A DNA stretch of 64,000 nt, from contig CBDDGS010000055.1 in NCBI GenBank assembly GCA_965227935.1, positions 1,612,001 through 1,676,000 on the forward strand, in the 5' to 3' direction. Position 1 is the first letter of the stretch. Each line of letters starts with the position of its first letter. The stretch is from JAWPMT01 sp965227935 (GTDB lineage: Bacteria > Bacteroidota > Bacteroidia > Cytophagales > Cyclobacteriaceae). A model generated the notes under the pieces. It made no database searches. It was not told the DNA's origin and saw only the letters and a program-made list of their open reading frames with translations. The translations under genes and the position numbers were made by a program. Positions 23,019-32,317 of this stretch are shown in pieces.

Positions 23019-24350
23019 TCAACGCCCTTGTTCCTCGACGATTTCCCTTTCCACTCTCGGTGTGCAGACGACTCCTTTTTGCAGGAGGTCAAAAACCATC
23101 TGGGAGATAAATTCCTGTCCGGGACTTTCGAAATCGATGGGATTCTCGAGGAAGTTGAAAAGGTACAAGTCGGGAAAGCTCTCGGCGAAATTCTTTGGCA
23201 ATGTTGTCAAATCGTTCTCCGAAATGTCGAGGTAGCCCAGTTTACTGAGGTCCAGGATCTGCTCGGGAAATTCGGTGAGGTAATTGTGGTCAATCCGCAA
23301 AATATGGAGCTTCTTGAGGTTCGATAGCGAGGCAGGGAGGGCACTTAGACGATTGTGATGTAAGTAGAGCTGAGTGAGGCCAGTAAGCTTGCCCACTTCC
23401 TCAGGCAGATCATAGATGAGGTTATTGCTCAGGTAGAGTACCATCAGGCTATCCCATTGCTGGATTTCAGTTGGGATCACCTTGAGCTGATTGTAATAGA
23501 GGTCGATGATCTGCAGGCCTCGCAAGTCGAAGATCTCCAGGGGCAATTCCTGGAGCTGATTTTGGTAAAACGACAACTTCGTTAGCTTGGCCAATTGGCT
23601 GATGCCTGGTTGGATTGCGGTGATTTGATTGTTGGCAAACTGAAGGTCCTCCAGCGACGCCATTGTATAAATAGATGGATCATACTCACTGAGGCCACAC
23701 TCATGGACCTTGAGGACCTTCACCATGGAAAGCTTCGAATACTTCTCGGGGCCCAGTTGAAGGCCGGGATTCTTGTTCAGACTCACCTCCCGCAGTGAGT
23801 CGTTCTTTTTTAATGCTTTGATGGGTACCGATTTGAAATTGTTGCCTGCAAGGCTGATGCGTTTCAGTTTTCCTGCCTTTTGGAGCTTACTAACCTTGGT
23901 CAGCTCGTTGTTTTCCAGTTCCAGCGATCTGAGATGTGGGAGCTTGGTGAGCTTCACCTGGGGTTTCGGTAGTTCATTATTGCTCCATTCGATGCGTTTG
24001 AGCTCAGGCAGCTCCTTCATCCATCGCGGCAGTTTTCGAATTTGGTTGTGGTTGAGAATCAGCTTCTCCATGCCCACCGCCGATCGCAGAAGGGTGGGTA
24101 CCGTGTCAATTCGCAGATAAGAGAGGTCGATGGTTTTGAGCGTATCCAGCCTTTTATTCACGGTCAATGCTTCCCAGCGATCTTGCGCAGCCACTTCTCG
24201 GACATAGGTTCGGTAGCGCTGCAACGAATCCCGTGCTTTCTCAGAGTCCCCTTCGAAATGGTCCAATATGGCTGCAAAATCTGCACGCTGACAATCCGCC
24301 GCTGTCGAACAGCATAGGACAAACAACATTCCAATAATCAATCCGCGCAT
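23019..24350 (-). CDS. secreted leucine-rich-repeat protein
   Basis: The 443-residue protein has a signal peptide (RGLIIGMLFVLCCSTAADCQ) and about a dozen LRR units of the 23-residue type, such as LSKLGYLDISENDLTTLPKN, LRGLQIIDLYYNQLKVIPTE and LTGLTQLYLHHNRLSALPAS. The repeats span roughly residues 85-420. LRR solenoids are protein-interaction scaffolds; the export signal puts it in the periplasm or outside. Two tandem palindromes directly abut the start codon (24352-24387), so its expression is probably tightly repressed. Confidence 0.92.
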   Translation of the reverse strand: MRGLIIGMLFVLCCSTAADCQRADFAAILDHFEGDSEKARDSLQRYRTYVREVAAQDRWEALTVNKRLDTLKTIDLSYLRIDTVPTLLRSAVGMEKLILNHNQIRKLPRWMKELPELKRIEWSNNELPKPQVKLTKLPHLRSLELENNELTKVSKLQKAGKLKRISLAGNNFKSVPIKALKKNDSLREVSLNKNPGLQLGPEKYSKLSMVKVLKVHECGLSEYDPSIYTMASLEDLQFANNQITAIQPGISQLAKLTKLSFYQNQLQELPLEIFDLRGLQIIDLYYNQLKVIPTEIQQWDSLMVLYLSNNLIYDLPEEVGKLTGLTQLYLHHNRLSALPASLSNLKKLHILRIDHNYLTEFPEQILDLSKLGYLDISENDLTTLPKNFAESFPDLYLFNFLENPIDFESPGQEFISQMVFDLLQKGVVCTPRVEREIVEEQGR

Positions 24351-24351
24351 G

Positions 24352-24367
24352 AACTAAAAATTTAGTT
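24352..24367. promoter_or_regulatory. palindromic operator 1 AACTAAA-AA-TTTAGTT
   Basis: Perfect 7-bp arms around AA, placed one base upstream of the LRR gene start codon (minus strand). It adjoins a second copy at 24368-24387. The ACTAAA-N2-TTTAGT core is the kind bound by small dimeric repressors. Confidence 0.7.
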
Positions 24368-24387
24368 AAAACTAAAAGTTTAGTTTT
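24368..24387. promoter_or_regulatory. palindromic operator 2 AAAACTAAA-AG-TTTAGTTTT
   Basis: Perfect 9-bp arms around AG, centred 18 bases from the neighbouring copy, which is about two helical turns apart. Together they form a tandem operator between the glycosyltransferase stop and the LRR start. Only this locus in the window carries the motif. Confidence 0.72.
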
Positions 24388-24428
24388 AAAATTCACAAAC
24401 ATCCTCGAAGAATTTTCTTTTGGGGCTG

Positions 24429-25427
24429 CTATGCTGCCAGTATAAAGTCGCGGCCCTCACGGTATCCCCTGGCTTGCAAGAAGGCCCGAATTTCTGTTTT
24501 CTTACCTCTATTGCCCACGTAGGACAGGACAAAGCGCCCGCCGGCTGTCGGCAGGTCCTCAAAGTGAATGCACTCAGGCTTGACGTCTCGAGCTTTCACA
24601 TCTATATAGCCCCTCGTTACCACACCATGATCTCCCAGTTTCGCACTGCGCCTCCGGCTGAGTTTACCAGCTCCCCAGATCCAGACGTCAGGGTGGTAGG
24701 GGTTGTGTTCTTCAAGCCAGCTGGCGAGATATTGGGACTTGATATCATAGAAGGACTCGGTGCTGTATCTCGGGTCCTTTCTTGTTAGTCGATGGGGAGA
24801 GTCATGCCAGGTAAGGAGTGCCTCTGGCAACTTCGAAATCACCACGCCTTGTCGAAGGTATCGAAGGATTAACTCGTAGTCCTCAGGGTAGGCACCTTCC
24901 GTGTACCAACCGAGTTTGTCGACGATTGACCGGCGAAACATCAGGGTAGGATTCACCACCGGCATTTCAACGAAGCGGTTCAGGTCAATCTCTGCTGGCG
25001 ACAATATAGAGTTGCTCCAGTCCACAAACTGTCGAAAACCCTCGTTGGCCGCCTTGCCTTCATATTTCACACAAGTGGCTACAATGCCTGTCTTGGGGTC
25101 GCTGTCCAGATAGGCCTTTTGCAGTGCCAATCGGTCGGGATGTGCGACATCATCGGCGTCCATACGGGCGATGTACAGTGCTTGACTATTCATCAGGCCC
25201 CTGTTGGAGGCAAACACCACGCCTCTTTGTGGCTCTGTAAGCAATGTCACTTTTTCGTCCCTGGCCAAGCGCTCCGCGATGGCTGTGGAACTATCTGTGC
25301 TTCCATTGTCAATCAGTAGCAATTCAAATTCCTGAAGCGTCTGGTCCAGAATGCTGACTGCGGCACGTTCCAGCGTGTTGGCGGCGTTGAAAAAAGGTAG
25401 AATCACAGAAATAATCGGATGCCTCAT
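24429..25427 (-). CDS. family 2 glycosyltransferase
   Basis: With the start MRHPIISVILPFFNAANTLE the protein has 332 residues; the longer frame adds a 12-residue leader that is not needed. It has the GT2/GT-A pattern: ISVILPFFNAANTLERAAVS, ELLLIDNGSTDSSTAIAERL, the DxD region ARMDADDVAHPDRLALQKAY, and acceptor-side VVNPTLMFRRSIVDKLGWYT with GAYPEDYELILRYL. It moves a sugar from a nucleotide donor to cell-surface glycan. The C-terminal 90 residues (VWIWGAGKLSRRRSAKLGDH) look like an extra Rossmann-like segment. Divergent from the ABC-F gene by 47 bases. Confidence 0.93.
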   Translation of the reverse strand: MRHPIISVILPFFNAANTLERAAVSILDQTLQEFELLLIDNGSTDSSTAIAERLARDEKVTLLTEPQRGVVFASNRGLMNSQALYIARMDADDVAHPDRLALQKAYLDSDPKTGIVATCVKYEGKAANEGFRQFVDWSNSILSPAEIDLNRFVEMPVVNPTLMFRRSIVDKLGWYTEGAYPEDYELILRYLRQGVVISKLPEALLTWHDSPHRLTRKDPRYSTESFYDIKSQYLASWLEEHNPYHPDVWIWGAGKLSRRRSAKLGDHGVVTRGYIDVKARDVKPECIHFEDLPTAGGRFVLSYVGNRGKKTEIRAFLQARGYREGRDFILAA

Positions 25428-25446
25428 AATGGCCAATTTATTCGTA

Positions 25447-25454
25447 TACCTTTG
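25447..25454 (+). promoter_or_regulatory. candidate -7 element TACCTTTG
   Basis: Fits the TAnnTTTG consensus, 20 bases before the ATG of the ABC-F gene and inside the short divergent spacer. The same octamer lies before adk at 44952. Confidence 0.4.
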
Positions 25455-25474
25455 CGGCCTCAAAGTAGCGGAAA

Positions 25475-27097
25475 ATGATCACAGCCAATAACGTGACGCT
25501 CCAATTCGGGAAGCGTATCCTGTTCGAAGACGTCAATATCAAGTTCACCGATGGTAATTGCTATGGTATCATAGGTGCCAACGGTGCTGGGAAATCTACC
25601 TTTTTGAAGATCCTCTCTGGTGAGATCTCTCCCAATGCCGGTCGAGTGACACTCGATCCCAACAAGCGAATGGCCGTGTTGCGCCAAAATCACTTCGAAT
25701 TCGACGAGGAGACAGTTTTGAATACAGTACTACGTGGCCATGACAAGCTGTGGTCGGTAATGCAAGAGAAGGACGCCATCTACAACAAGCCGGACTTTTC
25801 TGAAGAGGATGGGATCAAGGCCTCAGAGTTGGAGGAGAAGTTTGCAGAGATGGACGGATGGAATGCGGAGCCGGAGGCGGCTGCACTACTTAGTGGTCTC
25901 GGCATCACTGAAGACAACCACTACCGACTAGTCAAAGATCTCGACGGAACACAGAAAGTACGGGTGCTACTTGCTCAGGCGCTGTTTGGTAACCCTGATC
26001 TGCTTATCCTCGATGAGCCGACCAACGATCTTGACCTGAAGACCATCGCGTGGTTGGAAGACTTCCTACTGGAATTCAAGAATACGGTCATCGTGGTTTC
26101 TCACGACCGGCACTTTCTCGATACAGTCTGCACACACGTGGTAGATATTGACTTCTCACAGGTCAAGCTATATACCGGTAACTACTCATTTTGGTATCAC
26201 TCTTCGCAACTGGCTTTACAACAGCGCAGTGCGGCCAATAAGAAGGCGGAAGAGAAGAAGAAAGAATTGCAGGAGTTCATTGCCAGGTTTGCGGCCAATG
26301 CAGCCAAGTCGAAGCAGGCGACCAGTCGTCGGAAGTTATTGGATAAAATCAGTGTCGACGACATTCAGCCTTCGTCCCGTCGATATCCGGCCATCATTTT
26401 TACACAGGAGCGCCCTGCCGGGGATCAGATCCTGCATGTGGAAGGGCTCTCCAAGCAAGCAGATGGGATCCAGCTTTTCGATAATCTCGACTTCCGCGTC
26501 AACAAGGGCGATAAAATCGCATTCCTTAGCGACAGTGGTCTCACCACCACCGCACTCTTTGAGATCCTCACGGGCCACATGAAGGCAGATGCCGGTGAGT
26601 TTAAGTTTGGCCAGACCATCACCACCGCCTACCTGCCTAACGACAACGAGTCGTTTTTCGACGTCGATGACAACCTGATTGATTGGTTGCGTCAATTTGC
26701 TATAGGTGAGGCCGACGATGTTTTCATTCGTGGGTTCCTTGGGAAGATGCTGTTTTCGGGTGAAGAGACGTTCAAGAGTGCGAGGGTGCTCTCAGGAGGG
26801 GAAAAAGTCCGTTGCATGATTGCACGGATGATGCTCGCTCAAGGCAACCTGTTGATCCTGGACGAACCAACGAACCACCTGGATCTGGAGTCCATCACTG
26901 CTTTCAATAATTCGTTGAAGGATTTTCCGGGTACTGTACTCTTCACATCGCACGACCACGAGTTTACCAACTCGATTGCCAATCGGATCATCGAGATCTT
27001 CCCTAGCGGCCAAATGGACAAGCTCACCACTTACGACGAGTATATTGCCTCAGACCAGATTCGATCGCAAAGAGAGCAATTTTTGGTGCCAGCCTAG
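25475..27097 (+). CDS. ABC-F family ribosome-associated ATPase (YbiT-like)
   Basis: The 540-residue soluble protein has two nucleotide-binding domains and no membrane helices. Domain 1: Walker A GANGAGKST, Walker B LLILDEPTNDLD, but the signature is LDGTQ instead of LSGGQ. Domain 2: the Walker A region reads LSDSGLTTTA (no GK), while the signature LSGGE and Walker B LLILDEPTNHLD are intact. In a head-to-tail arrangement this leaves one complete ATP site and one broken in both halves. ABC-F proteins act on the ribosome exit site during stalling. The linker (KKAEEKKKELQEFIARFAAN) is the usual P-site tRNA-interaction helix pair. Confidence 0.94.
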   Translation: MITANNVTLQFGKRILFEDVNIKFTDGNCYGIIGANGAGKSTFLKILSGEISPNAGRVTLDPNKRMAVLRQNHFEFDEETVLNTVLRGHDKLWSVMQEKDAIYNKPDFSEEDGIKASELEEKFAEMDGWNAEPEAAALLSGLGITEDNHYRLVKDLDGTQKVRVLLAQALFGNPDLLILDEPTNDLDLKTIAWLEDFLLEFKNTVIVVSHDRHFLDTVCTHVVDIDFSQVKLYTGNYSFWYHSSQLALQQRSAANKKAEEKKKELQEFIARFAANAAKSKQATSRRKLLDKISVDDIQPSSRRYPAIIFTQERPAGDQILHVEGLSKQADGIQLFDNLDFRVNKGDKIAFLSDSGLTTTALFEILTGHMKADAGEFKFGQTITTAYLPNDNESFFDVDDNLIDWLRQFAIGEADDVFIRGFLGKMLFSGEETFKSARVLSGGEKVRCMIARMMLAQGNLLILDEPTNHLDLESITAFNNSLKDFPGTVLFTSHDHEFTNSIANRIIEIFPSGQMDKLTTYDEYIASDQIRSQREQFLVPA

Positions 27098-27375
27098 CGT
27101 TTCAAAGGGGTATTTCTCAGGCGGCAGGTCCCGGAACTGCTCTGCGCGGACATCTGACCGACTTAGCGCGTTAAAGCTGGGACTCAACGCAAAATCACCC
27201 GATGCCGTGTGGCGGACAGCCTCTTGCGTCATATTTTTGTTGTTGGAGATGGGCAGAAATCGGGTCGAGGGGTAGGCTGCGCTTCGAATGGCTGTAAAGT
27301 CGACGGGCGCTTGATGAAAGTTTCCCTGAGATTTGCTATTTGCCGATTGCAAACACCGTCATTATAACCAGTTTG
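27098..27375. other. intergenic region before the hybrid kinase
   Basis: 278 bases with no gene I trust. A 100-codon minus-strand frame covers part of it and overlaps the ABC-F end, but it has no start context and no recognisable content. Confidence 0.45.
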
Positions 27376-29778
27376 ATGAATTCGAGTCCTCTTCGCGGCT
27401 TTCCAGGCTTATTGCTAGTAGCTCTGCTACTGGGAACGGCTTCTGGCGTTTTGGCGGCAACTCAATCATCCAATCATCCCACAGTAGAAGACGGTGTTCT
27501 CGACCTCCGCAATGTCGATCTCCGCGACCCCGTAGCTATAGCAGGACAAGTGCCTTTTTATTGGCATGAACTCGCGCGTGACGCGGACCAACTCGATTCT
27601 TCGAATCGTCGAACCGTTGCCTTCCCATCCTATTGGCACAATTTGGAAGTAGATGGCGAACCTCTGGGATCCGAAGGCTACGCTACCTATCACATCAGGA
27701 TCTTGTTGCCTCAAGAGGCCCACTATTCTATGATTCTCGAGCATATGTACCTGAGCTATGAACTGTATCAGGATGGAGTGCTACTGGCAAGCAATGGTAA
27801 GGTTGGGGAAAACAAACACGAGTATCGACCCGAATGGCGACCTCAGATGGTGGATCTCTATCCGACCAATTCTGATACTGTCGACCTCGTACTACAAATC
27901 GCCAATTTTCATCATGCACGAGCAGGCTTGGTCAAGCCGATCGTCTTTGGGGAGAATCAGGCCATTCACAGGATCCATACGAACCATCTCGCCTATGATC
28001 TTATATTGACTGGCTGCCTGATCATGGGGGGGCTCTTCTTCCTCGGCCTGTACTTCTTTGGTCGGCAGCAGGCAGCGATCCTCTTCTTTTCACTCTTTTG
28101 CCTGGCCTATAGCTACCGGATCATTGGATCAGGTTTCTATGTATTGCATTCATTGCTGGAAGACTATCCTTGGTGGCTTGCTTACCGTATGGAATACATT
28201 TCGCTGTATATCAGTGTGCTTTGCTTTTCGCGATTTGTACTCCACCTGTATCCGGAAGAGACATCGAAGCTCGTATTCAATATCATTCGCGTAGGCTCGT
28301 GGTCGATCATAGCGTCCTGCGTGGTACTGCCCATGGCGTATTCCACACAAATTCTACGGCCTTATCTGATCTTCCTTTTCATGGCGTTTGCGTACGTCAT
28401 CTGGGTGTATTTGCAGGCCTGGAGACATCGACGCCCGGGGTCATTGTACGCGTTGATGAGCACGGTGGTCGTCCTATTCGTTTTCAGCTACAACATTCTG
28501 GCCTATTTTGAGCTCCTTGAAGCTCAAGGAGGCGTTTCATTTTGGGGCTATATCGTCTTTTTCTTTTCGCAATCGCTACTACTGTCGCATCAGTTTTCTT
28601 ACTCTCTGAAGAAGGCCAAAGAGCGGGCAGAGATTGCGAGTGAGGCAAAGACAGATTTCCTTGCGACCATCTCTCATGAGATCCGGACTCCTCTCAACGC
28701 CATCGTGGGGATGTCGCACCTTGTGCTCAGGAACAACCCCCGACCCGACCAGATCAAAAACCTCGAATCGCTGACCTTTTCTGCGGAGAACCTGACGTCT
28801 CTGATCAACGACATTCTCGACTTCAACAAGATCGAGTCGGGAAACCTCACGCTTGAATACCTTCCCACGGATCTAGGCTCACATGCCACCAAGATCATTA
28901 AAGGCTACATAGGAGAAGCCGACCTGAAGAAGATTGAGTTGGGACTTTCTATAGACCCTAATCTGCATGACAACCTGTTGGCAGATCCCGTCCGTATGGC
29001 ACAGGTGCTCAACAACCTCATTAACAATGCGCTGAAATTTACTGAGCGTGGACGGGTGGATTTGGAGATCACGGTAGTGCAGGATCTGGCGGATGCGCAG
29101 GTGTTGGAGTTTCGGGTGGCCGATACGGGTATTGGTATCCGCAAAGAGAAGATGGAACAGATCTTCGAGAGATTCACGCAAGCAAGTTCGTCGACTACCA
29201 GAGAATTTGGAGGTACCGGCCTTGGGCTATCGATTGTGAGAGGCATCCTCGGTATCTATGGGAGTAAGATCCATGTCAGTAGCCAGTTGGGCGAGGGATC
29301 AGTTTTCTCCTTTGTGATAAAACTGGATAAGTCGTTCGAGTCTGTCGTGGTCGAACCTGAGAGGGTTGAGGTCCCTGAGAACCTTGGCATCCTGGAAGGC
29401 AAGCGTGTCCTTGTCGTCGAAGACAATATCATGAATATGGTGATCGCTGAGGAGTTCCTTAGCCGGTGGGGCATGAAGCTGGGAAAGGCCAGTAACGGTG
29501 AAGACGCCATCAAGCTTGTGAAAGAAGAGCCTTACGATCTCGTCCTTATGGACTTGCACATGCCTATAATGGATGGCTATGCGGCCACCCGGGAAATCAA
29601 GAAGGGCTTTCCCAAGCTGCCGGTCGTAGCGCTCACGGCTTCTACCATTGCAGAGCAGGAGCAACAGATCCGCCAGGCAGGTATGGATGGCTATGTGCTC
29701 AAGCCCTTCCACCCCAAGGATCTCCGGGCGAAACTCACACAGGTACTGTCGACGTCTGCTATTGACGGTATTGGTTAG
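27376..29778 (+). CDS. 7TMR-DISM hybrid histidine kinase with receiver domain
   Basis: ATG 27376 gives 800 residues and a good signal peptide (FPGLLLVALLLGTASGVLA). Order: periplasmic 7TMR-DISM extracellular beta-sandwich (to about residue 200), seven helices (about 205-405), HisKA with FLATISHEIRTPLNAIVGMS (phospho-His at about 434), HATPase with NNLINNALKFTERG and FGGTGLGLSIVRGI, and a C-terminal receiver LVVEDNIMNMVIAEEFLSRW with phospho-Asp in LVLMDLHMPIMDGYAA (about 726). It senses a carbohydrate-like or envelope signal through DISM and passes phosphate to its own receiver; there is no output domain, so a separate HPt or regulator is needed. Confidence 0.95.
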   Translation: MNSSPLRGFPGLLLVALLLGTASGVLAATQSSNHPTVEDGVLDLRNVDLRDPVAIAGQVPFYWHELARDADQLDSSNRRTVAFPSYWHNLEVDGEPLGSEGYATYHIRILLPQEAHYSMILEHMYLSYELYQDGVLLASNGKVGENKHEYRPEWRPQMVDLYPTNSDTVDLVLQIANFHHARAGLVKPIVFGENQAIHRIHTNHLAYDLILTGCLIMGGLFFLGLYFFGRQQAAILFFSLFCLAYSYRIIGSGFYVLHSLLEDYPWWLAYRMEYISLYISVLCFSRFVLHLYPEETSKLVFNIIRVGSWSIIASCVVLPMAYSTQILRPYLIFLFMAFAYVIWVYLQAWRHRRPGSLYALMSTVVVLFVFSYNILAYFELLEAQGGVSFWGYIVFFFSQSLLLSHQFSYSLKKAKERAEIASEAKTDFLATISHEIRTPLNAIVGMSHLVLRNNPRPDQIKNLESLTFSAENLTSLINDILDFNKIESGNLTLEYLPTDLGSHATKIIKGYIGEADLKKIELGLSIDPNLHDNLLADPVRMAQVLNNLINNALKFTERGRVDLEITVVQDLADAQVLEFRVADTGIGIRKEKMEQIFERFTQASSSTTREFGGTGLGLSIVRGILGIYGSKIHVSSQLGEGSVFSFVIKLDKSFESVVVEPERVEVPENLGILEGKRVLVVEDNIMNMVIAEEFLSRWGMKLGKASNGEDAIKLVKEEPYDLVLMDLHMPIMDGYAATREIKKGFPKLPVVALTASTIAEQEQQIRQAGMDGYVLKPFHPKDLRAKLTQVLSTSAIDGIG

Positions 29779-29809
29779 CCAGCATATTCTGAATTCCAGA
29801 TCGCGTTAT

Positions 29810-31420
29810 TCAATATTCGAGCGTCGGACGGAACTCCGGGGCCTTTCGGACCTGCGTCTTTTGCTCGAAGGCATAGGCCAGCCGGATAAGCTCACCTTCG
29901 CTCCACGCCTTTCCGAAGAATGATATTCCCACCGGAAGGCCCTCGATGAAGCCTGCCGGGACGGTGACATTGGGGTAGCCTGCCCAGGCTGCTGGCGATG
30001 AGCTTCCACCGCCGAAGTTGTCTCCGTTGATGAGGTCGATGCACCAGGATGGCCCTCCAGTGGGAGCGATGATGGCGTCAAGATCAAGTCGCTCCATGGT
30101 GTTATCGATCCCTGCCTGAGCACTGGACTTTACGAGGTCCCTCGCGTCGATATATTCTTGTGTCGAAAGGTCGCCCCTATCTTCGGAGGACTCGAGGATC
30201 TCCATTTTGAAGTAGGGCATGGCTTTCTCGGCATTGTCCAAATTGTAGCGAATCACATCTGCCAGGGATTGAACTCCGGTGGCTGTTTGATGAGTAGCCA
30301 GGTAGCGGTTGACGCCGTCTTTGAATTCGTATTCCAAAATCAGCCTGGCGGGTCGATAGAGCCTGTTGACATTGGGGATGAGTTCATCCACATCAACCAG
30401 TGTGGCGCCAGCTGCTTCCATGGCTTGGAATGCCTTGACCATAATCGAGTCCACCTCCTCGTGCCGGCCAAGGCGGCTCCTCCAGATGCCCAGTCTCTTG
30501 CCTTCCAGACCATTTTCATCTAAGTAGGGCGTGTAGTCGGTCAGTGCCTTGTCGGCGCTCTTCATTGATTCGCTATCGGTGCTATCTACTCCTGTCAATG
30601 CGCCAAGGAAGATCGCAGCATCGCTTACTGATCTTGCCATAGGTCCGGCGATGTCCTGGGAAAAAGCGATCGGAATTACCCCTGAGCGGCTGACGAGGCC
30701 CACGGTGGGTTTGATGCCGACGATGCCATTGGTGGTGCTGGGGCAAACGATGGAGCCATTGGTCTCTGTGCCAATGGCGGCCATGCATAGGTTCGCAGAC
30801 ACTGAGGCCCCGGAACCTGAGCTACTCCCGCAGGGATTGCGATCGAGGATGTAGGGATTGCGCGTCTGCCCACCACGGCTGCTCCACCCACTGGAGGACC
30901 TGGTAGATCGGAAATTGGCCCACTCGCTGAGGTTTGTCTTCCCTAAAAGGACTGCGCCAGACGCTCTCAATTTCTTCACGAGAAAGGCGTCTTCTGAGGC
31001 ATAATTGCCCTTTAGCGCCAGAGCTCCCGCAGTGGTCATCATCTCATCGCCCGTGTCAATATTGTCTTTGATGAGTACCGGAATGCCGTGCATGGGTCCT
31101 CGGACTTGGCCCTGGGCACGTTCTTCATCGAGGCTTTTTGCAATCGCCAGTGCATCGGGGTTCACTTCAATAACAGAATTGAGCTGTGGCCCGTTCTGAT
31201 CAATCGATTCGATGCGATCCAGGTAGGCCTTGGTCAGTACTTCCGAGGTCAGCGTTCCGTCCGTCAATTGGGTTTGAAGCTCCCCAATTGTGGCTTCGAG
31301 GAATCGGAAATCATTGTAGTTGGAGGCATCGGCTTCCGAGGTGTTTTGGTCATTTCTACAGCTGACCAACAATACGAGGGCAAGTGCCGCTGTCGAAGCG
31401 AGCGTGTATGTTTTTCTCAT
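29810..31420 (-). CDS. amidase-signature family hydrolase (lipoprotein)
   Basis: The 536-residue protein begins with a lipoprotein signal (LASTAALALVLLVSC, then RNDQN), so it is anchored in the envelope. The amidase signature core contains the catalytic Lys in IPVLIKDNIDTGDEMMTTAG and the Ser-rich block NPYILDRNPCGSSSGSGASV with the cis-Ser and nucleophile Ser in GTETNGSIVCPSTTNGIVGI. Family enzymes hydrolyse amides such as peptide amides or N-acyl compounds. The export distinguishes it from GatA. Alone between the kinase and HAD genes. Confidence 0.94.
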   Translation of the reverse strand: MRKTYTLASTAALALVLLVSCRNDQNTSEADASNYNDFRFLEATIGELQTQLTDGTLTSEVLTKAYLDRIESIDQNGPQLNSVIEVNPDALAIAKSLDEERAQGQVRGPMHGIPVLIKDNIDTGDEMMTTAGALALKGNYASEDAFLVKKLRASGAVLLGKTNLSEWANFRSTRSSSGWSSRGGQTRNPYILDRNPCGSSSGSGASVSANLCMAAIGTETNGSIVCPSTTNGIVGIKPTVGLVSRSGVIPIAFSQDIAGPMARSVSDAAIFLGALTGVDSTDSESMKSADKALTDYTPYLDENGLEGKRLGIWRSRLGRHEEVDSIMVKAFQAMEAAGATLVDVDELIPNVNRLYRPARLILEYEFKDGVNRYLATHQTATGVQSLADVIRYNLDNAEKAMPYFKMEILESSEDRGDLSTQEYIDARDLVKSSAQAGIDNTMERLDLDAIIAPTGGPSWCIDLINGDNFGGGSSSPAAWAGYPNVTVPAGFIEGLPVGISFFGKAWSEGELIRLAYAFEQKTQVRKAPEFRPTLEY

Positions 31421-31490
31421 GAGTTAGGTGGACACGTGAGCACGTAAAATACCCCCTTCGTCCGAGAAATTCTACTTCAAACGGCTGTCA

Positions 31491-32189
31491 TCAGGCAAGC
31501 TGACGGGCAAAATTGGGTACGAGTGAGACGTCCGAAAGCTCGTGGTAGTTGATACCATTGAGGTGATGATCCTCCACTTGCTCGAGGACCCAGGTGACAT
31601 GAAATGGGATGTGTACGGCATGTCCACCGATTTTTGAGACCGGCAGAATGTCCGAACGAAGGGAGTTCCCCACCATTAGCGCATCCCGGGGTGAGACCTT
31701 GTGCCGCTGGAATATTCTTTGGTAGGTATCCTCGTCCTTTTCGCTGACGATGTGAATGTCTTCAAATTGATCGGCAAGTCCTGAACGGGCTATTTTGCTC
31801 TCCTGGTCAAAAAGGTCTCCCTTGGTGATCATGATCAGCTTGAATTCATTCTTCAACTCCTCCAGCACGTCCTTCACATTCGGGAGCACCTCCACAGGAT
31901 GGCTCAACATCCATTTACCAAGGTCAATCATCTCCTGTATTTCGTGGGCGGTGATTTTCCCATTAGTGATTTCGACGGCGGTTTCTATCATCGAGAGGAT
32001 GAAACCCTTGATACCGTAACCGAAATGTTCGAGATTTTTCCTCTCACATTCATACAGCATCTCTTCGACATACTCATGACTTACGTGATGCTCCAGATTG
32101 GCCTTGTACTGAATGGTGGCATCATGGAAGATGGACTCATGCGCCCATAAAGTGTCGTCTGCATCAAAAGCGATAAGCTCTAAACTCAC
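31491..32189 (-). CDS. HAD-superfamily hydrolase
   Basis: The 232-residue protein carries the four HAD motifs: FDADDTLWAHE near the N-terminus (nucleophile Asp and acid Asp), LIMITKGDLFDQESKI (motif II Thr), the Lys of motif III around EKDEDTY, and PRDALMVGNSLRSDILPVSK (motif IV). Cap insertion is helical (subclass I). Such enzymes are small phosphatases; the substrate is unknown. It is divergent from the MarR regulator and shares its upstream region, which holds a copy of the MarR operator. Confidence 0.93.
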   Translation of the reverse strand: MSLELIAFDADDTLWAHESIFHDATIQYKANLEHHVSHEYVEEMLYECERKNLEHFGYGIKGFILSMIETAVEITNGKITAHEIQEMIDLGKWMLSHPVEVLPNVKDVLEELKNEFKLIMITKGDLFDQESKIARSGLADQFEDIHIVSEKDEDTYQRIFQRHKVSPRDALMVGNSLRSDILPVSKIGGHAVHIPFHVTWVLEQVEDHHLNGINYHELSDVSLVPNFARQLA

Positions 32190-32290
32190 TGATTCTTAGG
32201 AAAATTGGTGTACGGTGAATGTAGGAAAGCCGTATCGTAATGACAACCAACCCGTCGTCGAGGCAACCTTTTTCCGCTGAACTGGGTTAT

Positions 32291-32311
32291 TTATTTCGAA
32301 ATCCGAACTAT
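32291..32311. promoter_or_regulatory. candidate MarR operator, site 1
   Basis: Half-sites TTATTTCG and CGAACTAT flank a 5-base centre; the core TTCGA-N3-CCGAA is a near-perfect dyad. It lies 7 bases before the preferred MarR start (ATG 32318) and in the spacer of the divergent HAD gene. Two more copies lie at 33756 and 33816. Confidence 0.7.
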
Positions 32312-32317
32312 TTTTAC

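Noticed and set aside
27050..27352. 100-codon minus-strand frame between the ABC-F gene and the hybrid kinase
   Set aside because: It overlaps the ABC-F 3' end, has no folded-protein pattern and no promoter or start context.
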